Assembly: GCA_023053685.1 (NCBI GenBank)
Contig: JALIGW010000016.1
Coordinates: 7,594,501-7,658,500, forward strand
Direction: 5' to 3'
Source of the DNA: Diadophis punctatus similis
Lineage: Eukaryota > Chordata > Lepidosauria > Squamata > Dipsadidae
Length of the DNA: 64,000 nt
A program made the position numbers and the translations under genes. This document shows positions 21,208-34,198 of the stretch, in pieces (the stretch's first letter is position 1; each line of letters begins with the position of its first letter). Below the pieces are notes generated by a model, which was not told the DNA's origin, made no database searches, and worked only from the letters and a program-made list of their open reading frames with translations.

Positions 21208-22064
21208 TGACCATGCAGCACATACATATCTATCTCACTCATCCACAAACCACACACTCAAATCACAATCACACTTCCAAGAGGGGGGGGAATAATTTAA
21301 AATAGGATTAAGGGTTAAGGCGGGAGGCAAGTCTTCCATGCAAAAAAGTGCAAAAAAGTGCGTGCTAGGAGAGCAAGTCCTGCGCATCTCCCCAGCTTCC
21401 CAGGATATTCTAAAGTCTGGGAGAGAGGAAAACCTCCCTTCTTCCAGTCGTCTTGAGGGAACAAACGCTCCTATCCCCATAGTCTGCAGTTGTCCTCCAG
21501 TCCAAAACAGGTTCCACATTGTCAACACAGTTGCTGGTTCGTTTACCCAAGCCTAGCAATGGGGGGGGGGGGCAAAACATAAAAAGGCCTGCACTGTTGA
21601 TTCACGGCAGGCACCTCCCCCCCCTCCATGGTGGCCCGTCCCCAGAAAGAACAGATGGCAATAAATAATTCCTTCAGGGGTTTCCAGTTCATTCAGCCTG
21701 CCAGACAAAGAGGCAGCAGTGGCCGATGTTCCAAAGATCTATAGCTTGGGGAACGCTGATCCTTAGTCCGTTCTAGTATTCAAGGCAGAGCCACTCAAAA
21801 TGGCCCTGGCTGATTTACAAACAGTAGCCCGTCTTCGTCCCCAGCCAAGGGGGGGGGGAAAGATCACTCCAGGAGAAGGGCTTACCGTCGTAAATCTTCA
21901 CAGCAAGAGTGGTGGATTTGGAGTAGATGGCAAAACGCAGGAGGCTCAAAAGTTAAAGAAACTGAGGAGGCAGACAGAGCAACAAAGAGGGATGGCGAGA
22001 CTCTCAGCCGCCGATGATCGGGCGCGCCGTCTGAGCTCGCCGTTTCCTCTTCGAGATAGTATCA

Positions 22065-22250
<186 letters not shown>

Positions 22251-22849
22251 TTAAGAAAGAAATCACACGACGTACCATCATGACAGTTACAATTCGACTA
22301 CTGGGCGCACCAAATTCCCTGCAGCACAGATAGTCCAGGCGATGTGGCGTTATCACCTGCAGCCAATGATGGACAAGCGGGGCGTGTCATCATGAATCAT
22401 ATGAATCGGGTGTGTGTCTTGACCTCCGCCGAACCCGCGAGACTGACTCACCGAACCCCTGGTGTTCAATCGAACCCAGGTTAAGAACCACTGCACTAGA
22501 ATGACGAGAATCAAAATCTTCAGCCAGTGGAATTGTGGGAGTTATGGCTTGAGGAAGGTTGTTCTGTTGCAACACCAGCAAACTAATTATGACAAAATGT
22601 TAGCTTTAAAATATTAATTGGCTTTTGTCTGATTAATGCAGACAGATGTTAATAAAAAGTACCAATCATATTTTTTGTAAGATTTGAGGGATGATTAAGT
22701 TGCCTCATTTATTTAAAAAGTAACTGAGAATCTGTGATCAAGATCTGCAGAGGAAATAACCAATTCTTTAAGGGAACTTAAACTTCTCCCTGTGTGTGTC
22801 TGTTTGTGTAAGTGTATAAGAGAGAGATTCATTATGCAGGGAATGGGGT

Positions 22850-23793
<944 letters not shown>

Positions 23794-23801
23794 CTGTAGA
23801 T

Positions 23802-23937
23802 CAGTGTTTCCCAACCTTGGCAACTTGAAGATATCTGGACTTCAACTCCCAGAATTCCCCAGCCAGCATTCGCTGGCTGGGGAATTCTGGGAGTTGAAGT
23901 CCAGATATCTTCAAGTTGCCAAGGTTGGGAAACACTG
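23802..23937. mobile_element. hAT-type palindromic MITE (CAGTGTTTCCCAACCTTGG)
   Basis: A 136-bp near-perfect palindrome with ends CAGTGTTTCCCAACCTTGG and its inverse, flanked by the perfect duplication ctgtagat (23794-23801 and 23938-23945). The loop lies at the CCAGCATTCGCTGG centre. Confidence 0.95.
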
Positions 23938-24689
23938 CTGTAGATGATAGATAAAACAAAAAAGGGTGATTTGAATCAGAAATACTGTATGTTCTGGATA
24001 ATGGCCCTACAGCTGTTCTTCCCCCCCCAAAGTAAATAAATTAAAAATAACTTGAAACTCGTTAATAATGTAACATTAAGTTTGATATGTTCACAAAACA
24101 TCTGCTTTTTTTCTCCTGAACTTCAGAAAATGCTTGAACTATTTAAAAAGATTTTCCATTGTTAACAGAATGTTTTTGTTCTTGGAATCCCGCTGCCATA
24201 GCACTTGAAGAGATCCTGCAGATGATAAAAATTCAAAAGAGGATTGGCTGTCCTTAAAAGAAGGAAGCTTCTGTTACTTTTTTCTCTATCTATTTTTTAT
24301 TGGCTGTTACATGAGTATAATATACGAGTATAATTTTTCACCTTCACCGAAAACTTTCTTTTGCAACTTTTCAAAGGAACACATCAAAACAACAACCAGG
24401 GTGTATTTATTGTTTGGGAAATGTCATTGGTTGCAACATGATTATTATTTTTTACTCCTTGCGCATCGTTGAATTCAATTGACATTTTTGAATAGATGTG
24501 TTAGAAATTGCCAGATGTGCTCCCTCTCTTGTACATGTTGCTTTATTTTTCATAATCTCTGCCTCAATATTTTAGTTTAAAATCCCCACAGTGTCTTAGA
24601 AAAGAAGTCTGAAAATAGAAGCTTGAGGTTGAAAAGGCTATTAATTGTTACTGTTTAAGTATGTTCTTCTTGACTGTTATACTCTATTA

Positions 24690-25283
24690 CAGTGATAGCT
24701 AACCTTTTTTCCCTCGGGTGCCGTAAGCACGTGTCTGTGTGCAATAGCGCGTGCGTGTGCCCACACCCATAATGCAATGCCCCCCATGTGACACCCCCCC
24801 GTGCGACCCCCCGTGCTTTCCCACCCTTCACGGATGCGTGCATGACCCCCCCCGTGCCCCATTTTGGGCCTAGTAGGCCTCCCTGAAGCCTTTGGAGGCT
24901 GGAAACAGCCCATTTCCGGACTTCCAGTATGCCCGGTAGGCCCGTTTTTCTCCCTCCCAAGGCTCCAGAGGCTTTCCTGGAGCCTCCAGGAGGGCGAAAA
25001 CGGCCTCCCTCGGCCCTCTGGAAGCCATCCGGAGGCCGGAAAGGCCCGCTTCCGGAGGCCCATTTTTCGCCTTCCCAGAGCCTCTGCGCGAGCCCTGTAC
25101 TTACCTGGCATCCAAAACAGGCAGCGTGAAGATTCCTGGGAGGGGAGGGGCGGCGTTGGCAGGGCCAGCTGACCGGCATGCGCGTATGTGCAATGGAGCG
25201 GACCAAGGGCAATGGCTCGCGTGCCCGCAAAGATGGCTCAGCGTGCCACCTGTGGCACGCGTGCCATAGGTTCGCCATCACGG
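24690..25283. mobile_element. hAT-type MITE, family A, longest copy (594 bp)
   Basis: Ends CAGTGATAGCTAACC and GGTTCGCCATCACGG; flanks ctctatta (24682-24689) and ctgtatta (25284-25291), 7 of 8 matching. The interior has repeated GGCTCCAGAGGCTTTCCTGG and GGAAGCCATCCGGAGGCC blocks. The long open frames on both strands come from GC-rich repetitive composition. Confidence 0.88.
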
Positions 25284-25572
25284 CTGTATTATGTTAAGTG
25301 AGATTTCAGGGGGGGGGGGGGAATCCAGACTGTGGCAAATCTCTGTTTGATTGCAAGACTCTGCTATGCTCAGAGAAACTCTTGCAGAATTCCTAAGATT
25401 GTCACTTTCTCAACAGGCAGAGGCAATTGCTACATCTTGTTTTTAAGAGTTTATTTAATTAAATCAAGCTGTTTAGTTAGCCCTCAGAGATTTCTTTTCA
25501 TTGCTGACATGGTGACTAAAGTAGTGTTTAGCAACTGTTCTAAGTTAGAATAACACTGTAAAAAAAGTAACT

Positions 25573-25779
25573 TTCAGCCGGTCCTCACATTTATGTCTGT
25601 TTAGCATCGCTGTCATTTGCAACCTTCCCAGTTGATATCTGATGAACAAAGTCAATGGGGAAGCCATTGGAAAGACGGTAGGAAAAAAGGTCATAAAATC
25701 AGGTGCGATTTAACAACTGCCTTGCTTAGCAATGGAAATTCTGATTCCAGTTGTGGTCATAAGTTGAGGAGTACCTGTA
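25573..25779 (-). mobile_element. TA-flanked MITE, partial, minus orientation
   Basis: The right end reads GTCATAAGTTGAGGAGTACCTG then TA, the inverse of the family's CAGGTAGTCC terminus. The part beyond about 25640 to the left is diverged and its limit is uncertain. Confidence 0.65.
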
Positions 25780-26483
25780 TTTGCTTTGTTCTGATTCCTT
25801 AGGAGAGCAGCCCTTAAACTTTGTCCTCTCTTGTCTTCTCCATCTCAAGTGCCTTTGTGCCAACTTCTTCCAATTTCACACACTTGACCATATTATGTGA
25901 TTCGTGCCTAACATTATTCCATTCATTGTAGTGCCCAATATCAATTTTCAGATCTCAAATCCTCAGTTTCTTTGTGTGATTAATTTTGTGTCTGTCTCAG
26001 AGGTGACAATCCCCTGATTCTAAGCCTTGGCTTCATATCTATCATTTTTAAAAATCGTTGATATATTTAATTGTTGGCCCAGTGGGATATAACAACACAT
26101 GTGTATTGGTTATCTATCACTGTGCAATAAAAACACAAAATATGATTGATGGGCAAAATTCAGGTTTTAAGGATTCAAAAAAATGCCCATTAGCAATAGT
26201 TTAACAAATTACAATTAAAATCAAGGAAAGTTAGATTTAGGGAGTGAAAAATATGCTTATATTGTTGAACTGCTTCATGGGCAAAAGCTGTCAAATGCCA
26301 GAAAAATGGCAATAATTTTCTGTTCATGGACAAGATGTGAATTTTGTTGCATTTGATGCAAAATTCGATGTGATTTTTTTCCAGAATACAAGATAATTAA
26401 GGTAAGAGTATTTGGATGATAAGGAATCAAAATTGCCTTGTATTATGTCATGCTTCCATGAAACCAAGTATGGTATAATCATT
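25780..26483. other. Gene-free DNA
   Basis: AT-rich, no gene or repeat recognised. Confidence 0.6.
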
Positions 26484-26740
26484 AGCCGAGGTGGCGCAGC
26501 GGTTAGGTACTGCAGGCCACTTTAGCTGACACTGATCCGCTGGTCAGCGGTTCAAATCTCACCGGCTCAAGATTGACTCAGCCTTCCATCCTTCCGAGAT
26601 AGGTAAAATGTGGACCCAGATTGTTGGGGGCAATATAAATATACATTGCTTACTGGTGTAAACCGCTTAGAGAGTGCTTGCACTGTGAGGCGGTATATAA
26701 ATCTCAGAAAATAAATAAATAAATAAATAAATAAATAAAT
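26484..26740 (+). mobile_element. Squamate SINE with (AAAT)n tail
   Basis: Head GCCGAGGTGGCGCAGCGG, B box GGTTCAAATCTCACCGG, body GACCCAGATTGTTGGGGGCA and GTAAACCGCTTAGAGAGTGC. The tail GGCGGTATATAAATCTCA runs into an AAAT run. The tail differs from the ATTGCT-tailed copies and resembles the GGCGGCATATAA end of the L2/CR1 LINE in this window, which suggests that LINE group as its partner. Confidence 0.9.
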
Positions 26741-27229
26741 TAGGAAGTGGACTGAACAAGAGATAGGAAAGCAAGTAAGACTTGGCAAAGGAAGCCAACT
26801 CAACAATTGTATGATTCTTGAACTGGAGAGATCTAGAATCAAGTTCAACCCCTTTCCTCAGCATAGAAGCTCAGGGCTTCTATGGGCTAATCATGCTCTC
26901 CCAGCCCAACCTATATCACAGAGCGGCTGTTGTGGGAGAAATGGGAAGAAGGATAACTGAATACACTGCCTTGAACTCCTGAATAAAAGGCATGTTTGAT
27001 TATAAATCTGATAAATTAATACTTCCTCACTTTTACTGCTTCATCTTTCTTTTGTTCTTTCTTGTAGTTTGAAGTATTACAGCCTTTCTCATGTGTTTCT
27101 CTCTCCTATCCCAAATCTGTGAACTTCTCCTTTCTTTTTAAATCTCATTTCAAGGACGGCTTCGTCTGATCTGCTAATTTTTCAAAGCCAGATATTCTTC
27201 CTTTCTGATTCCCAGCTTTCGATTTAGAG

Positions 27230-27446
27230 CAGAGGTGGGTTCCTTCGGACCGGTTCTATAGAACCAGTAGTAAATTGGTGGTGACATCACGGTGCCGGTT
27301 CTGTCAGTGCCGGTCCGTAGCCGCCACCATCTTTTTTGCTTTTTTTTTTTGCTGTTTTTGCTGTTTTTTGCTTCTGCGTATGCTCGCGCTGCCACGCGGC
27401 GCGGGAAGAAGCGAACTGGCGGCGAGGTAAGTTAGAACCCACCCCT
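27230..27446. mobile_element. hAT-type MITE, family B
   Basis: Ends CAGAGGTGGGTTCC and GAACCCACCCCTG; flanks atttagag (27222-27229) and attcagag (27447-27454), 7 of 8. Subterminal GACCGGTTCTATAGAACCAG is typical of the family. Confidence 0.9.
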
Positions 27447-27849
27447 GATTCAGAGGTAGAGTCTTGTGAGAACTATCTATTTCTGCATTTAAACTGTGTC
27501 AGCTGATGGGATCCAAGAAGTGGGCCTTCTTTGTAACAGTGCCTGCCCACCAGAGATCTGTGTGGTTTCTACCTTGACCTTGTTCAAAGGACGTCTTATA
27601 ATTGGTTTTCTCTCCAAGTGTCTGGGTAGATGGGAACTGTTTTGTGTAAGAAAGTATGTGGCTTTACTCAATTTGAATACTCTCCATTTTGTTTTTTGTT
27701 TTCCATGTTCTAATTTGTATTTTAGTACAAATACGCTGCTCATAGAGTCATACAAAGGCAACTTTACAACATTGATCACTATTCCATACAGAAAGAGAGA
27801 AAAACAGTAGGCCAACCAAAGTTTCAACAGAAATTTCTACCATTCAAAG

Positions 27850-28347
27850 CAGGGGCGGGTTCCTAATTTTTTTACTACCACTCTGTGGACGTGGCTTATT
27901 TTGTGGGTGTGGCTTGCCAGCCATGTGACTGAGTGGGCGTGGCTTGGACTGCTGAAGGGAGGGGAACTGAGATAGGTCCTGCTGCCCATTCCCCCTCCCC
28001 TAAGCAGCTCGAGAAGCCTCAAACATGCGAAAATGCCTAGGATCATCACCGCGCATTCGTGGCTTCTCAGACTGCTGAAGGGAAGGGAATGGAGATAGCT
28101 CCTGCCGCCCGTTCTTTCAGTGTCTCACGTGCTCCATCAGCCATCCTCCCCTGCTTGGACTCACTGTGGGGTAGGAAGGCAGCTCATGAGCAGTGCTGAA
28201 AGCTCGGCTTTTGGGCATGTGCAGAAGAAATTTTTTTAAAATGGCGGCGCCCAGGCACTGGCAACCGACCGCACCGGTACTGTGACGTCACCAGCGGGCC
28301 GCTACCGGTGCTATAGAGTGGACCGCACTGGTAGAAACCCACCACTG
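27850..28347. mobile_element. hAT-type MITE, family B (498 bp)
   Basis: Ends CAGGGGCGGGTTCC and AAACCCACCACTG; perfect duplication attcaaag (27842-27849 and 28348-28355). Contains two related blocks of TGCTGAAGGGAGGGGAA and GGAGATAG(C/G)TCCTGC(C/T)GCCC. Confidence 0.93.
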
Positions 28348-28355
28348 ATTCAAAG

Positions 28356-29229
28356 CAAGCTATACATGGCAAAGAAAGAAGAAAAGGTGCCCTTTTGAAG
28401 TGTATACACCCAGAAAGAGGGCACAAATTGATTCTATGATGCTACTCTTAGTTTATTCCCTCTTTGTGCAAAAAAAAATATCCTTAGCCTTAAACTTGTG
28501 TTGTTAAAATACATTTTAAAATCCATTTTATAGTTGCACCGGTGCAAATTAGTAATGCCCAAGCACTGCTCCAAGAACTTCAGTGCTGAACATACGATCC
28601 AGCATGTGTACAATGTTAGGTGAAGTATCTGATAGCTCTGGTGAAATTTGATTGCATATTCCTACAGCATTGATTGCTATACAAGTAAAAGTAGTAAATA
28701 CTTTTGATACATTCTGCTCTCCTTATGGGAGGGGTGGGCAAGCCTCTTTGAATTGTTCAGAACAATATAAGGACTCTAAGTGCAAATTAAGTAGACAGAT
28801 GGCGTTGACTAATCAGCGCTTTGAAGTCTACTAATAATGAGAACTCAGTTTGGTTGCTAAGATCCAGTTAGTTACATGTATGTCACATTTCATCAAACAA
28901 ATCTTGAATTAATCATGTTCAGAAGGTTTGTTTTTAGAGAAATTGTTCTGTGAATCTGAAAATTTAGGCAGTGAAATAAAAAAAGTGAAGGCAGCCATCT
29001 GCTTGGTAGAATATCTTTTCCCTCCCAAAATGAACTTGACTTTGCCATCTTGGTTTGAGGGCTGCTGAAAGCACATATACAGGATAAAAATATTTAATAC
29101 AGATGGCTTAATAAGAGAACTGAAGCAATACTAAAACTAATAAATGGGTTGTTCATTCAGCCCTTGAATTCAGACTTACCGGTAGCTTCTGTGTTAAGAT
29201 AATGGTCTTTAGATTGGCTTGTTATGAAT
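28356..29229. other. Gene-free DNA
   Basis: AT-rich, no coding signal or repeat recognised. Confidence 0.6.
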
Positions 29230-29237
29230 CCCTATAG

Positions 29238-29377
29238 CAGGGGTCCCCAAACTTGGCAACTTTAAGACTTGTGGACTTCAACTCCCAGAATTCTCCAGCC
29301 AGCTATGCTATGCTGGCTGGAGAATTCTGGGAGTTGAAGTCCACAAGTCTTAAAGTTGCCAAGTTTGAAGACCTCTG
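29238..29377. mobile_element. hAT-type palindromic MITE (CAGGGGTCCCCAAACTTGG)
   Basis: 140-bp palindrome centred on GCTATGCTATGCTGG. Flanks ccctatag and ccttatat match at 6 of 8, so this copy is older than its relatives at 56332 and 62202. Confidence 0.9.
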
Positions 29378-29803
29378 CCTTATATATTTTTAAATTCAAC
29401 GAGGAAGACCAGATTGAGAAAATGAAAAAGTAAATAATCATGATGTAACAAAATATGGTTATTTGTGGAATAGTATTGCTGTGGAAATGCTAGCTTTTAA
29501 TGATTTCAGTTGAAGTCTTGCTGTAACGTAATATTTTCATGGTTGTACCATGGGAAAAAGTAGATGGATTTTTGATGAAAGCATCTCCCCCTTCTGCCCT
29601 GTAACATATGTGCCATAATTTGCACAGCTCACAGCTGTTAAGGTTCCTAATCATTCATCTGGGGGGGAAAACTCATTAAATAATAAGTTCAGTCATAAGT
29701 GTGTTGCAACCACCCCAGTTCATGGATTTGCAAATGTGCATGACATGTACAGATTCTATCCTTAATATCTGATGGGTAATTTAACAAGGTCAGTTTAAGC
29801 AGA

Positions 29804-30040
29804 GCCGAGATGGTGCAGCGGTTAGAGGCAGGTACTGCAGGCTACTTTAGCTGACACTGATCCGCAGGTCAGCGGTTCAAATCTCACCGGCTCAGGGTTG
29901 TCTCAGCCTTCCATCCTTCCGAGGTAGGTATGAGGACCCAGATTGTTGGGGGCAATGTAAAATATACATTGCTTACTGGTGTAAACCGCTTAGAGAGTGC
30001 TTGCACTGTGAGGCGGTATATAAATCTCAATAAATAAATA
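29804..30040 (+). mobile_element. Squamate SINE with (AAAT)n tail
   Basis: GCCGAGATGGTGCAGCGG head, GGTTCAAATCTCACCGG B box, and the same body and AAATCTCAATAAATAAATA tail as 26484. A 7-bp duplication aagcaga flanks it (29797-29803 and 30041-30047). Confidence 0.92.
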
Positions 30041-30047
30041 AAGCAGA

Positions 30048-30625
30048 ATCAATTGCTAGGGGATGAGTAATTCAAAGATCTAGGTAGGACCAGAAAAATC
30101 TGGTGCCAAGCCAATGAGAAACTGTCTTAGGATGGAATGTGCATAGATATAAGTACAGGAATGCAAGCACTTTTTTAATATTTTCCCTTGCTGTTGTGGT
30201 AAGTGTGGCTTAAAGTTGTGAATTAAATGTTTTGAATTTAGAAGGCCATGGTGATAGTGCTGAGATAGCAGAGATTTTTTTTTCTTTTTGTATCTCCTAG
30301 GATTTTTCTAGTTCCTGGTTCTTGCCTCCGATTGCTTGAGTGAAAGCCAACACGTGATGTGATTGCCATCTACCACTTTGTCTGCGGTGGTTGGTTAATT
30401 GCCTGAGTCGATAAGAGGAATAATCTGTGATAATTCAGCACTGATTATATTAACTGCACACATGCAAACAATGGGCTGAAATTTTCAAAGAGAACTGGTC
30501 AGCTTGCCTCTTTGCTAGCATTGTTTCTCCAAATATGAAAATCGAGTTGCAATTCAGGGAAAGTATAGAAATATTAAAATGAAGCAGAGCCCTGTCTTCT
30601 AATTCATTGTACATGTTTTGACGTT
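30048..30625. other. Gene-free DNA
   Basis: No repeat or gene recognised. It borders the possible minus-strand terminal exon. Confidence 0.5.
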
Positions 30626-30631
30626 TTTATT
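30626..30631 (-). promoter_or_regulatory. Possible poly(A) signal AATAAA
   Basis: AATAAA on the minus strand, 36 nt after the stop of the possible terminal exon. Weak on its own because the region is AT-rich. Confidence 0.25.
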
Positions 30632-30666
30632 TTTTCAAATAAATGTAGGTATAATTATTGCATTAG

Positions 30667-30893
30667 TCATTTATTTCCTCTTTTGCTTATTCTCATCTTT
30701 TTTGTTCTCATCACCGTTTTTCCACTGTTTCGTTTTTTAAAAACAGGAGGTTCAATTGGTAACTTTTCTTTCTCAAAAGCTTCTAGATATGTTTTGATTC
30801 CTTTGAAACTCCTCAAGTTTCTAGCAGTATAATACACCTGCTGTTCCCTCGTAGGAATGCCAAAAATACGAATAAGTTTACTAAGTAAGCTGG
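30667..30893 (-). CDS. Possible terminal exon of an unrecognised minus-strand gene
   Basis: Read on the minus strand, a pyrimidine-bearing stretch with a branch-like TTCTAAC and ATTTCAG precedes an open frame of 75 codons from 30893 to a TGA at 30667-30669. An AATAAA follows 36 nt downstream (30631-30626). The peptide (ASLLSKLIRIFGIPTREQQV, then a basic Lys/Arg-rich end finishing KRGNK) is not low-complexity and does not match any repeat I know, but I do not recognise the protein. The frame is open further upstream as well, giving a hydrophobic stretch that would be intron if the acceptor is used. No partner exon was identified. It could be a chance frame or a fragment of a processed pseudogene. 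Confidence 0.3.
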
Positions 30894-31133
30894 CTGAAAT
30901 GTATTCAGTTAGAAAAGGCACAAGTGTTATAAATAAAATAAATAAATGCATATATTGTCTTTCAGAGTTTAGTTAAGTTGTTTGCACGGAACCTTTAGAA
31001 AGTAGAATTTGCATTTGGGGTGAGATTGTGCTCCAAAGTCGGCATCAGGTTTCCATGGGCCTTTAAAATAATGATTTCTTTGGCATGTGTTTGGTTAGTG
31101 AGAACCTCTGAATACAAGCAATATAAAGATATA

Positions 31134-31515
31134 CAGGTAATCCTCGACTTACGACCAGTATTGGAACCTGAATTTTCAGTGCTAAGCAAGAGAATTTGTA
31201 AGTGAGTCGCATCTGAGTTTATGACTTGTTTTGCTATGGCTCTTAAGCGAATCAGTGTAGTTGTTAAGTGAATCACACGGTTGTTAAGCAAATCTGGCTT
31301 CCCCCATTGGCTTTTCTTGTTGGATGCCAGCTGAGAAGGTCACAAATGAGGAACACATGACCTCAGGATGCGGCATCTGCCATAAATATGAGTCAATTGT
31401 CAAGCATCTGAATTTTTAATCAAATGATCATGAGGATTCTACAACAGTTGTATGAAAAACAACCATAAGTTACTTTTTTCAGTGCTGTTGTAACTTCGTT
31501 TCTGTTGTTTACCTG
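31134..31515 (+). mobile_element. TA-flanked MITE (CAGGTAGTCC family), full length
   Basis: A 382-bp element starting CAGGTAATCCTCGACTTACG and ending GTTGTTTACCTG, with TA on both sides (31132-31133 and 31516-31517). All copies in the window whose ends are preserved show this TA, which fits a Tc1/mariner-type target. Internal words TTAAGTGAATCACACGG, CACATGACCTCAGGATGC and TTTTTTCAGTGCTGTTGTAA recur in every copy. Non-coding. Confidence 0.8.
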
Positions 31516-31600
31516 TAACTTGAGGCTTGCTGATTATGAATGTTCATGTTTACATCATCTATTTCCTATGCATATGTGTGACTATATCATTCTCCATAGT

Positions 31601-31727
31601 GGGTGGAGCTAACCTCCAAGAATGGATGGTAACCCCCTGCCGGTTTATGTGGGCTTTTGCAGCCACATTGTCGGTAAGTACCAGAACGTGCTGTCCGGCC
31701 ATCCATTCTTGGAGGTTAGCTCCACCC
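31601..31727. repeat. Perfect 29-bp inverted repeat with 69-nt spacer
   Basis: The arm GGGTGGAGCTAACCTCCAAG plus AATGGATGG (31601-31629) is exactly inverse to 31699-31727. The spacer contains GTGGGCTTTTGCAGCCACAT, which can fold into its own small hairpin. The element family is unknown to me. Confidence 0.9.
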
Positions 31728-31934
31728 TATGAGAAGAGGCGTATCAGGTAAGACCAACGCCCCTTTTCTTAGCCTTTCCTGAAATATATGAATATGAGTG
31801 CATTATTTTGTCTGTAGGGGAGATCCTACAGTAAACATTGTTAAATAAATATTACAGTAAGCCTTGATTATTGGTTTTGGTGGTCCAGGGTTTGATTGCA
31901 CATTAGCATCCTGAATGCTTCAGACCCTGCAACA

Positions 31935-32031
31935 GTTATAAGAACAAAGACCAGTCATAAATCACTTTCAGGGCCATTGTAACTTAGAGCAGTCATTAAA
32001 TTGATGGTTATAAGTTGAAGGCTACCTGTAC
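31935..32031 (+). mobile_element. TA-flanked MITE, 3' fragment
   Basis: Ends GGTTATAAGTTGAAGGCTACC plus TGTA, the right terminus of the family. Only about 100 bp remain. Confidence 0.65.
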
Positions 32032-32032
32032 A

Positions 32033-33389
32033 AGCAGCAACCCTTTCTTCTCTATTTTTGTTTCCAGCATATCCTATGGAATTTGGGGGGCTATAATTAG
32101 CTACTTCCTTGCAAAATTGTCTTTAGGAGAACAAATACTGTAGTAAGATCCATGTATGCCAATAGCAGTTAGTCTACTTGCTTACCTGCCTGCGTGTTAC
32201 CTGTTGGGAAGTGGCTCATATTGATAGGTGGGCTGATTGCTTCCAAGACAGATAACCTGTTGCTGAATATGAGATTAGTTGAGTGTCAGAATAGAAAGCC
32301 TTATTATAGGGAACATTTGACTGGAGCTGGGTTTGAGGAGATTCACTATTTATACCTTTACTATAAATGAATGCATAGGAAATAATGAATCAGTTGCGTT
32401 AGACCTGGTTATTCACTAGCTGCCAATATGGCAAATGACCCAGGCATGGTCGCTGGAGGTGAACTCTATTAGTTGTATTTTAGTAGTCATAAGCCATGGA
32501 AGGGACTTATTTCTTATCCAGAGAGGCCCCTGAAGTGTATCCCAAACTTTGACAAAATGATGTGGCTAACGAAATGATTTTACTAGCCAGATGAAAGTGT
32601 TGGGCAAACCCCTTCAGAATCAATCATGAAATCCTCTTCGGTGTACTGACTTGTGCTGGACAAAACCTGGCTATTCATTAATCTGTGCATTAGGATACTA
32701 TCTTGTAGCTTGTATTGTATTGATATTGTAAGCAATGGAAACAAATGCAGTCCTTGGAATTGTTGGTGGAGTCTGGTTTGTCTAAGAGTAAAAGAACATT
32801 TTGTTTTATTGTACATCAAAGGCTTAGGAATCCATGTTTCCCCACGAGTACACATTTCTTTCCTGATTTAAAATGATCATGCACTCACAGTTAGATAAAT
32901 ATGGCCCATTTGTGCTTATTGTATATTTTTCTTGCTAGTTTAGGCTCTCCTTGACCTTCCTATACAGTATCCAATGCTTGATATACTTGTGCTCTGATTG
33001 AATCCGTTGTGACAGCTGGTGTACAATGACCCTTATCTGTTTGCTTGTTTGCTGGGCTCTATTATTGATCATCTGTGTGGGGTGAGGTATCTGCCTGGAT
33101 GAAGCTATCAGCAAATAGATCAGCTTTATATTTGATTTGACCAAACTGCACTTCTTTTTATAGAAGGTTTCTGATTAATGCCGAGACTTGGCAAACACTG
33201 AGCTTTTTGTGTGTTCGCTGATGTTACTCACTTCCTTATTTCTGAAAGTTTATAGAGGAAACGAAAATCTTCCCAAAGGACATTTTCAAAGACTACATGG
33301 GAGTCAGCATTTTTCTTTTGTATAAAAATGGGCTGCTTCAAACATAATCAATGTGTTATGGATTTCAAGTGTTCCTGAAAGTTTCACTA
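32033..33389. other. Gene-free DNA
   Basis: No gene or repeat recognised; short frames on both strands only. Confidence 0.6.
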
Positions 33390-33397
33390 GTTTACTC

Positions 33398-33616
33398 CAG
33401 AGGTGGGTTCCTACCGGTTCTAACCAGTTCTTTAGAACAGTTAGTAAACCGGTGATGACGTCACGGAGCCGGTTCTGTCGGTGCCAGTCCGTGGGCACCG
33501 CCATCTTGGATTTTGCTTCTGCGCATGCACAGAAGCTATTTTTTTCATTGCTGCAGGCGCACACACAGCGTGACCCTGAGCGAACTGGCAGCAAAAGAAT
33601 CCACAACCCACCCCTG
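33398..33616. mobile_element. hAT-type MITE, family B
   Basis: Ends CAGAGGTGGGTTCCTACCGG and CACAACCCACCCCTG; perfect duplication gtttactc (33390-33397 and 33617-33624). Contains GGTGATGACGTCACGGAGCC, a palindromic CRE-like TGACGTCA. Confidence 0.93.
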
Positions 33617-33685
33617 GTTTACTCTAGTGTTCTTTCAGAGGGTCCTTTTTTTTAAAGGTTGGTAGTGATGACAATATTACAGTCA

Positions 33686-33744
33686 TTATATTGAGGGAGA
33701 AGAAATAAAAATAAAAAATTATATTGAGGGAGAAGAAATAAAAA
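33686..33744. repeat. Two-copy 33-bp tandem duplication
   Basis: The phrase TTATATTGAGGGAGAAGAAA followed by TAAAAA occurs at 33686 and again at 33719. Confidence 0.85.
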
Positions 33745-33810
33745 GACTTTCTTAAGGTTTTTTAAAGTTATATTTTTATTTACTATATGGAAATAACAGA
33801 CATGCTATAT

Positions 33811-34198
33811 AGTACTCCTTGACTTATGACCACAATTGGGATTGAAACTTATATCACTAAGTGATGTAGTTAAGTGAGCTGTGCCCAGTTTTACGACCTT
33901 ATTTTCTGGAATCGTTAAATGAATCACTGCAGTCATTGAGAGAAACATGTAGTTGTTAAGCAAATCTGGCTTCTCTCACTGACTGCTTGTCGCAAGCCCC
34001 CTGGGAAAATTATAAATGCCAATCATTGACCTTGGGATGCTGCAACCATTGTAAATACATACCAGTTGCAGAGTGCCCAAATTTTGATCATGTGACCACA
34101 GGGATGCTGTAATGGTTGTAAGTACAAAGATGCTGGAAGGTTATAATTCACTTTTTTCAGCACTAAATAAATGATTGTAAGTTGATACCTACTTGTAA
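33811..34198 (+). mobile_element. TA-flanked MITE, nearly complete, diverged
   Basis: Starts near TAGTACTCCTTGACTTATGA and ends GTTGATACCTACTTGTA. Internal words GTTAAGCAAATCTGGCTTC, CAAATTTTGATCATGTGACC and TTTTTTCAGCAC place it in the family. Confidence 0.75.

Noticed and set aside
24655..25281. 208- and 144-codon minus-strand frames
   Set aside because: Confined to the 594-bp family A MITE; they show Gly/Arg/Pro-rich translated repeats and no domain.
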